A stretch of DNA of 11,190 nucleotides, taken from the NCBI GenBank assembly GCA_020054965.1, contig JAIMZO010000029.1, positions 1-11,190 on the forward strand, written 5' to 3'. Position 1 is the stretch's first letter, and every line of letters begins with the position of its first letter. The translations under genes were made by a program, and so were the position numbers. Source of the DNA: Spirochaeta sp. (GTDB lineage Bacteria > Spirochaetota > Spirochaetia > Sphaerochaetales > Sphaerochaetaceae). Shown in pieces: positions 6,596 to 11,190 of the stretch. Below the pieces are notes generated by a model. The model saw only the letters and a list, made by a program, of their open reading frames with translations. It made no database searches and was not told the DNA's origin.

Positions 6596-6610
6596 AATTA
6601 ATAATTAATT
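6596..6610. repeat. AT-rich palindrome in the symporter leader
   Basis: AATTAAT (6596-6602) and ATTAATT (6604-6610) are mirror arms around a single A. It lies just after the predicted transcription start, a typical position for a repressor operator, but AT-rich palindromes arise easily by chance. Confidence 0.35.
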
Positions 6611-6627
6611 GGTAAAAGGGGGCTTGT

Positions 6628-7977
6628 ATGGGACTGGTTCTTTGGTTGATACTATTCGTAGTACTGCTTGCAGCATTGGTAACGCTGAAGAGGGTGTGGC
6701 ATCTCTCATTCTCTGTTCGGGTATCTGTATCCTTGTTGTTTGGAGCTCTCTTTGGGCTTTCCCTGTTTTTCTTTGGTGAGGAGGCTGTCTCCTCCCAGGT
6801 TCGCCGGTGGGTCGCTCTTGTCGGTAATGGGTATGTTGATCTTCTTCGCATGCTCATCATTCCTTTGGTCCCGACAAGCATTATCGCTGGGTTATTGAGG
6901 CTTGGGGATACTCATGAACTCAGAAGAATGGGGGTGAGAACCATCTCTCTCTTCTTGTTTACAGCTACACTTGCCGGTATCATCGGGCTCTTGGTGGGAA
7001 GCCTGTTTGCAGTCGGGCAGGGGATGATGGTAGGGGAGCTTGCAGAGCGTACTCCCAATACCTTGGGAAATATCTTTGCTCAGTTCAGAGCCTTTATTCC
7101 CTCCAATCCCGTCCGCTCTGCTGCTGAGATGCAGATGATTCCTCTGGTCGTGTTCTCTGTCTTCATTGGTGTGGCCGCAATTACCGTAAAGACAAAGAAG
7201 AGCGATGCGATCAAGCCGTTTGAGCAGTTGTTGGAGAGTTTTCTCCAGGTGGTGATCGAGCTGACAAAGATTGTACTGCGGTTGACTCCCTATGGGGTCC
7301 TTGCACTCACCTCTTACTGGCTCTCTAATACAGGACTGGCCGCAGTAGCCCAGCTTGGATTGTTTGTGTTGGCAGTGGTAATTGCCTGCTTGCTGCAAAT
7401 AGGGCTGGTATATGGCGGTTTGCTTGCATTCTCGGCCAAGATAAACCCCTTCAGGTTTTTCAAGGCAGCGAGTCCAGCAATGTTGCTTGCATTCTCCAGC
7501 CGCTCGAGTCTGGGTTCCTTGACAATGACGATCAATACCATGACCGATAGGCTGAAAGTGAATTCCCGTGTGGCTAACTTCGTGGGACCGCTTGGGGCTG
7601 TGATGAACATGGACGCCTGTGGTGGTATTTTCCCTGCCATGGTAGCAGTGTTCGCTGCAAATGCCTTTGGTATTGAACTTGCTCTCTCCCAATATGTTCT
7701 GATCGTGGTGGTCTCCATATTTGCAAGCTTGGGTAGTGCCGCTGTTCCGATGGGAGCTACAGCTTTTACCATTATCACCCTCACCACGGTCGGTCTCCCG
7801 GTTGAGGCGGTTGGCCTGGTCGCTGGTGTCGATTTCCTGGTGGATATGTTCAGGACCATGACCAATGTTACCGGAGACCTGACGACCTCTGTGATTGTTG
7901 CAAATTCGCTCGGTGAGTTCGACCGCGATGCATTCAATACGCAGGATCTCAAGGTTGCAACAGCAACGGCTACATAA
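6628..7977 (+). CDS. Dicarboxylate/amino-acid:cation symporter (SDF/DAACS family), TcyP-like N-terminus
   Basis: This is a 449-residue multi-pass inner-membrane transporter of the GltPh/GltP fold. Motifs in order: the WVALVGNGYVDLLRMLIIPLV-type TM2 region, resembling cystine transporter TcyP more than GltP; the serine-rich hairpin HP1, FSSRSSLGSL (289-297); N327-M-D in TM7, the sodium-coupling NMD; HP2, SLGSAAVPMGA; and TM8 D-x3-D-M-F-R409-T-M-T-N413-V-T-G-D417. The TM8 Arg and Asp are the substrate side-chain and amino-group contacts in GltPh. They favour an acidic or zwitterionic amino acid. L-cystine, glutamate/aspartate or a C4-dicarboxylate are all possible. The gene has its own strong promoter, so it is probably not simply part of the GH4 operon. 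No convincing terminator follows; only an AT-rich stretch (8010-8020) without a GC stem is seen. Confidence 0.88.
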   Translation: MGLVLWLILFVVLLAALVTLKRVWHLSFSVRVSVSLLFGALFGLSLFFFGEEAVSSQVRRWVALVGNGYVDLLRMLIIPLVPTSIIAGLLRLGDTHELRRMGVRTISLFLFTATLAGIIGLLVGSLFAVGQGMMVGELAERTPNTLGNIFAQFRAFIPSNPVRSAAEMQMIPLVVFSVFIGVAAITVKTKKSDAIKPFEQLLESFLQVVIELTKIVLRLTPYGVLALTSYWLSNTGLAAVAQLGLFVLAVVIACLLQIGLVYGGLLAFSAKINPFRFFKAASPAMLLAFSSRSSLGSLTMTINTMTDRLKVNSRVANFVGPLGAVMNMDACGGIFPAMVAVFAANAFGIELALSQYVLIVVVSIFASLGSAAVPMGATAFTIITLTTVGLPVEAVGLVAGVDFLVDMFRTMTNVTGDLTTSVIVANSLGEFDRDAFNTQDLKVATATAT

Positions 7978-8025
7978 CTTGAGATAAGAATATCGGAATA
8001 GTCGGAATTTGTTTTATTTTTCACA

Positions 8026-8054
8026 TTGTGTGAGTATCATTGCTCCTGTATACT
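8026..8054 (+). promoter_or_regulatory. Promoter for the PAS/EAL signalling gene
   Basis: TTGTGT (8026-8031) and TATACT (8049-8054) are separated by 17 bp. The -10 matches five of six consensus bases and the -35 three. Transcription would start near 8061 and give a leader of about 48 bases to the ATG at 8109. Confidence 0.5.
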
Positions 8055-8104
8055 ACCTGCAAAATAGTTGAATGGTACATTGCTATTAATGTTGTATGCA
8101 GGAG
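8043..8104 (+). promoter_or_regulatory. Inverted repeat pairing the promoter -10 region with the ribosome binding site of the EAL gene
   Basis: In RNA, bases 8043-8053 can pair with 8094-8104 over 11 positions with one G-U wobble, around a 40-base loop. The right arm ends in AGGAG (8100-8104), the ribosome site of the gene at 8109. The left arm overlaps the -10 element, so only transcripts reading in from the symporter would contain it. The repeat is seen directly; the regulatory effect is inferred. Confidence 0.45.
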
Positions 8105-8108
8105 TGTG

Positions 8109-10523
8109 ATGGTGCAGGTTGGCGTACTCGTTGTTGGTGTTTCTGGGGAAGAATCTGCAACAATACAGAATAGTCTTAGCTCGGCTGAGCTTTGGTTTGC
8201 CTCCAATGAGGCAGAAGCTGTTGCATGTATACAAGAACACTCCTCAATTCGAATTGCTCTCCTTGATTTCACTACCAGTATCTCTCTATTGCATACACTT
8301 TCTCATTACCCGATCCATAGTATAGTTCTCACCAACAACGATGCGATGGAAGAGTGTAAAGCCCTTTCCTTGGGAGCTGCGGACTGCCTACGGAGGCCAT
8401 ACTCTCCTGAGTTGTTGAGGACCCGGGTAGGACTGCTTGCTGATGGCCTCATGGGGGAAGAGGGAAATGTCTTGTTTGACAGTTTGCTCTGGCAGGCTCC
8501 TATAGGCATCGCCGTATATAGCGGTCCTGATGCAGCTCATATGGAAATGGTCAAGGCCAATGCAATTCTTCTGGAAATTATGGGACGTACCAAAGAAGAG
8601 CTCATGACCATCGACTGGAAACTACTTACCCATCCTGAGGATTTGGAGAAGGAGCTGGTCAAGTATGCACAATTCTCCAACCATGAGATCTCAGGATATG
8701 AGATTGAGAAGCGGTTCATCAAACCTGATGGGTCTCTGGTTTGGGTGAACATGTCTATATCGCGGTTATACGTAAACCAGCCTGAAGCGGAAGATTATCT
8801 TGGGATCATCAAGGATATTACTGAGCAGAAAGAGCTCGAGGCTTCACTGCAGGAGAGGGAGCGAATCATCCATTCATACTTCTCCCAGTTGCCGGGAATG
8901 GCCTACCGGTGTTCATTTGACGAGCATTGGACTATGCACTTTGTCTCTTCAGGTTGCGAGTGGCTTACAGGGTACTTGCCTGAAGAGCTTGTTGGCAACA
9001 GGGTTATTTCCTTCAATGAGGTAATTGCCCCTCTCCATCGTCAGAAGGTAAAAGAGGAGTGGAACTCAATCGTTAAAAATGACACATCCTTCATTCAGGA
9101 ATATGAGATAACCACCAAGGGTGGAAATAGGAAATGGGTATTTGATACCGGCCGAGGGATTGTGGATGAACAGGGGGAGATTATTGCAATCGAGGGTATG
9201 TTGTTTGATATCTCCAAGAGAAAACAACAGGAGCTGGTTCTCAATTATTACCATAACCATGATGAGTGGACAGATCTTCCCAATAGAAGATACTTGGTTT
9301 CTTTCTTGGAGAAGGAGCCTGATAAGAGAGGAAATGCATTGCTTGCAGTCAACTTGACTGCGGTTCATGCTCTCAGTGTAGTCCATGGTTTTCTCTATAG
9401 CAGGAATCTGGTGAAGCGCGTTGCCTCTGTGTTGCGTTCCCTTAGTGATTCAGGGCACATGCTGTTCAGTTCCTACGAGTATCAGTTGATATTCTTCATC
9501 AAAGAGCCCGCTGATTCTGCTACATTGCTTTCTTTTGGCAGAAGGGTCTCCCAGAAGGTTGCGTCCTTGCTCCGAGAGGAGCGGGTAGGTTGGGGCATTG
9601 GGTTGATAGAGCTTTCTGAGGCTCCTGTTGAGGAGATCCTGACCAATCTCCTGGTTGCCTCCGAGCAAGGGTTGTCTGATTTTGATGCGGGTCATGAGGT
9701 TTGTGTCTTTGATGAGGCAATGCAGCAGGCGATGAGAAGGCGCACAACCATAGAAAGAGAGCTCGCTGAATTGATCAAGAACCCATCCTCTTCCTCATTC
9801 TATCTTCAATTCCAGCCGATTTGGGATGTGAAGACTCAGACAATTTCTGGATTTGAGGCTCTCTCTAGGATGAAGAGTCCCCTTTTGGGCAGCGTCTCTC
9901 CTTCCGAGTTTATTGAGATTGCTGAAAAATCGAAACTTATTGTCCCTCTTGGCAAGATCATCACAGATAAGGCGTTGGAATTCCTGTCTCTGATAGAGAA
10001 AGAGAGTTTTTCAAATGTTGGTGTTTCGATCAATATTTCTGCGATTCAGTTGATGAATAAGAATTTTTTGCCTTCCCTGATTAAAGCTGTTGAACATACG
10101 GGAGTAGGCACTGAGAATATTACTTTGGAAGTGACTGAGTCAGTGTTTATTTCCAAGTTCCAGGAAGTGAATGACTTGTTCTTGCGCCTACAGCAGCTGG
10201 GGATGTCGATTGCAATCGATGATTTTGGCACGGGTTATTCAACATTGTCCCGAGAACGGGAGCTGAATGTGAATTGCCTGAAGATTGATAAGGCATTCAT
10301 TGACAAGCTCGAGGTACTGCAAGAGAAGGAAGCTATTACAGCTGAAATCATATCACTTGCCCATAAACTAGGGCATACGGTTATTGCCGAGGGCGTTGAG
10401 CATGAGAATCAGCATAAGTACTTGCAGAAGTATCGATGCGATAAAATACAGGGGTTCCTTTTCAGTAAACCCCTGGACATACCGGATGCATTGGCATTAC
10501 TCAAGCAAACGAATCGTACTTAG
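8109..10523 (+). CDS. Sensory c-di-GMP phosphodiesterase: degenerate receiver, PAS-PAS, degenerate GGDEF, intact EAL
   Basis: This is an 804-residue protein, probably cytosolic: no signal peptide or membrane segment is seen. The ATG at 8109 has AGGAG four bases upstream; a TTG at 8040 would add 23 unlikely residues. Domains: receiver-like 1-115 (D53 in LLDF, but no acidic pair in strand 1 and CLRRP in place of the usual K-P), PAS 1 about 123-240, PAS 2 about 255-372, GGDEF-like 380-535 and EAL about 550-800. The GGDEF part keeps HD..TDLPNRR (from H384) but its active motif reads S454-S-Y-E-Y458, so it should not make c-di-GMP. The EAL part keeps E583-A-L-S-R, N642, E677, D704-D705, K725, E761, E764 and Q781-G, the known metal and catalytic set. 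It therefore likely hydrolyses c-di-GMP under control of PAS signals. Confidence 0.9.
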   Translation: MVQVGVLVVGVSGEESATIQNSLSSAELWFASNEAEAVACIQEHSSIRIALLDFTTSISLLHTLSHYPIHSIVLTNNDAMEECKALSLGAADCLRRPYSPELLRTRVGLLADGLMGEEGNVLFDSLLWQAPIGIAVYSGPDAAHMEMVKANAILLEIMGRTKEELMTIDWKLLTHPEDLEKELVKYAQFSNHEISGYEIEKRFIKPDGSLVWVNMSISRLYVNQPEAEDYLGIIKDITEQKELEASLQERERIIHSYFSQLPGMAYRCSFDEHWTMHFVSSGCEWLTGYLPEELVGNRVISFNEVIAPLHRQKVKEEWNSIVKNDTSFIQEYEITTKGGNRKWVFDTGRGIVDEQGEIIAIEGMLFDISKRKQQELVLNYYHNHDEWTDLPNRRYLVSFLEKEPDKRGNALLAVNLTAVHALSVVHGFLYSRNLVKRVASVLRSLSDSGHMLFSSYEYQLIFFIKEPADSATLLSFGRRVSQKVASLLREERVGWGIGLIELSEAPVEEILTNLLVASEQGLSDFDAGHEVCVFDEAMQQAMRRRTTIERELAELIKNPSSSSFYLQFQPIWDVKTQTISGFEALSRMKSPLLGSVSPSEFIEIAEKSKLIVPLGKIITDKALEFLSLIEKESFSNVGVSINISAIQLMNKNFLPSLIKAVEHTGVGTENITLEVTESVFISKFQEVNDLFLRLQQLGMSIAIDDFGTGYSTLSRERELNVNCLKIDKAFIDKLEVLQEKEAITAEIISLAHKLGHTVIAEGVEHENQHKYLQKYRCDKIQGFLFSKPLDIPDALALLKQTNRT

Positions 10524-10999
10524 TAGTCCTCACGTAGGCCAAACTCAGCGTCCTCTACCCAACGGTGAGGGCGAGTAATGAGCTTAAGCATCTCCTTGAG
10601 TACTTCATAGTGACGTTTCTCTTCTGCGAGAATAAGTGAGAGTGCTTTCTTGGCTTCTTCATCTGTTACCAGTGGGAGCTGTTCCTTATAGAAGTCTATA
10701 CTCTTTTTCTCTACAGCCAGAGCTTCTTCATAGGCAGGAATCTGATCAGTAGAAGGGGGGAATGAGTTTGGGTCGAATGCTTTGAAGACTTTCTTTGCCG
10801 CTTCTATTACCGTGGTATTAACTGCTACTGGTGCACTCTTCTTCTGTAGGGCACGGAAATAACTTTCATGTTTCTTTTCGTCATCAGCGAGCATCTTGAA
10901 GATGTTTGCAAAACCTTCGTCTGGTGCCTTTTTTGCAAGGTCAGTATAAAACTGAATACCTTCCTGTTCCAGTTTGATTGCTACTTCGAATAGGTCCAT
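10520..10999 (-). CDS. Rubrerythrin-like ferritin-family di-iron protein
   Basis: This is a 159-residue four-helix protein. The ATG at 10999 is chosen because AGGAGG lies six bases upstream; an ATG at 11020 would lie on the promoter -10. Helix 1 has E-x-E-x-G-I-x-F-Y (11-18), helix 2 DDE41-K-K-H44, helix 3 E97 and FY, and helix 4 EE127-K-R-H130: two E-x-x-H pairs as in rubrerythrin and bacterioferritin-type di-iron sites. The C-terminal WVEDAEF tail is a common ending of stand-alone rubrerythrin-like proteins (COG1633). No rubredoxin CxxC domain is present, so it would need an external electron donor. A role in peroxide detoxification or iron handling is inferred. Its stop codon overlaps the end of the EAL gene by four bases. 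Confidence 0.85.
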   Translation of the reverse strand: MDLFEVAIKLEQEGIQFYTDLAKKAPDEGFANIFKMLADDEKKHESYFRALQKKSAPVAVNTTVIEAAKKVFKAFDPNSFPPSTDQIPAYEEALAVEKKSIDFYKEQLPLVTDEEAKKALSLILAEEKRHYEVLKEMLKLITRPHRWVEDAEFGLREDY

Positions 11000-11020
11000 G
11001 GATGTCCTCCTAATGTCCAT

Positions 11021-11049
11021 AGTATAGGTAGGATATGGGGAGAAGGCAA
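11021..11049 (-). promoter_or_regulatory. Promoter of the rubrerythrin-like gene with a very short leader
   Basis: Read leftward, TTGCCT (11044-11049) is followed after 17 bp by TATACT (11021-11026). Transcription would start near 11014, only about 15 bases before the ATG at 10999, so the AGGAGG (11006-11011) would sit almost at the 5' end of the mRNA. Confidence 0.6.
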
Positions 11050-11059
11050 GGGTGATAAT

Positions 11060-11190
11060 TCAGTAGGTAAGCAAATCTAACTCTGTTTCCAGGAGAGGAG
11101 TGAAGTTATACACATATTTGTTATGATAGCTCAGGTATTTTCCCGTTCCTTCAGGAATCATGCTTAGATGCTTTGAGTCATCAATGCCGA
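11060..11190 (-). CDS. 3' end of an unidentified leftward gene (truncated by window edge)
   Basis: A leftward frame from 11188 is open for 42 residues and ends in TGA at 11060-11062. It reads IDDSKHLSMIPEGTGKYL, then SYHNKYVYNF and a C-terminal PLLETELDLLTY. The other two leftward frames stop within eight codons. The composition is balanced and protein-like, and the stop lies just ahead of the rubrerythrin promoter, as expected for a gene end. I do not recognise the family. The true gene extends beyond the window. Confidence 0.5.
   Translation of the reverse strand, partial: GIDDSKHLSMIPEGTGKYLSYHNKYVYNFTPLLETELDLLTY

Noticed and set aside
6892..7692. A 266-codon antisense frame inside the symporter gene
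   Set aside because: It is rich in Cys, His and Gln, lacks any family motif and mirrors the transporter codons.
7990..8022. Intrinsic terminator after the symporter gene
   Set aside because: The T-rich stretch is present but no GC-rich stem precedes it; only a 4-bp stem (GATA/TATC) can be formed.
11000..11020. Earlier start (11020) for the rubrerythrin-like gene
   Set aside because: It would place the start codon next to the -10 element and ahead of the AGGAGG site.
1..11190. CRISPR array, tRNA/rRNA genes, insertion sequence or prophage
   Set aside because: No regularly spaced repeats, tRNA-like cloverleaf, transposase motif or terminal inverted repeats were seen by eye.

Overview
The window looks like a chromosomal segment from a fermentative, probably host- or sediment-associated anaerobe. 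The gene mix fits a Sphaerochaeta-like spirochaete: a YibE/F membrane protein, a CHEV-type family 4 glycosidase, a lyxose-isomerase-type cupin, a rubrerythrin-like protein without a rubredoxin domain, and strong GGAGG ribosome binding sites. A clostridial relative cannot be excluded. The taxonomic call is inference; no rRNA or other marker gene is present.

Layout. (1) 1-212: the 3' end of a MazF/PemK-type toxin, + strand. (2) 362-3843, + strand: a secreted alkaline phosphatase, a YibE/F-family membrane protein and an AhpD-like CxxC protein. They are separated by short gaps that each contain an RNA hairpin. (3) 3847-4233, - strand: a DUF1801/YdhG-like protein, tail to tail with the AhpD-like gene. 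(4) 4234-4582: an intergenic region with a 40-codon leftward remnant that resembles an amidohydrolase C-terminus, followed by a repeat-rich leader. (5) 4583-6484, + strand: a two-gene operon of an LplD-like alpha-galacturonidase (GH4) and a D-lyxose-isomerase-family cupin. (6) 6554-7977: a near-consensus promoter and a dicarboxylate/amino-acid:cation symporter. (7) 8026-10523: a promoter and a large signalling protein (degenerate receiver, two PAS domains, degenerate GGDEF, intact EAL). (8) 10520-10999, - strand: a rubrerythrin-like di-iron protein whose stop codon overlaps that of the EAL gene. (9) 11060-11190, - strand: the 3' end of an unidentified gene.

How the genes fit together. The GH4/isomerase pair is a small sugar-acid or sugar salvage operon, probably fed by pectin fragments. 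The AhpD-like and rubrerythrin-like proteins suggest peroxide defence typical of anaerobes. The EAL protein is likely a sensory c-di-GMP phosphodiesterase. None of these modules forms an obvious new multigene system. The more unusual signals are regulatory: two leaders in which the ribosome binding site can be paired away (alkaline phosphatase and EAL genes), a tandem-repeat leader before the GH4 gene, and two tail-to-tail gene junctions with almost no room for a terminator.
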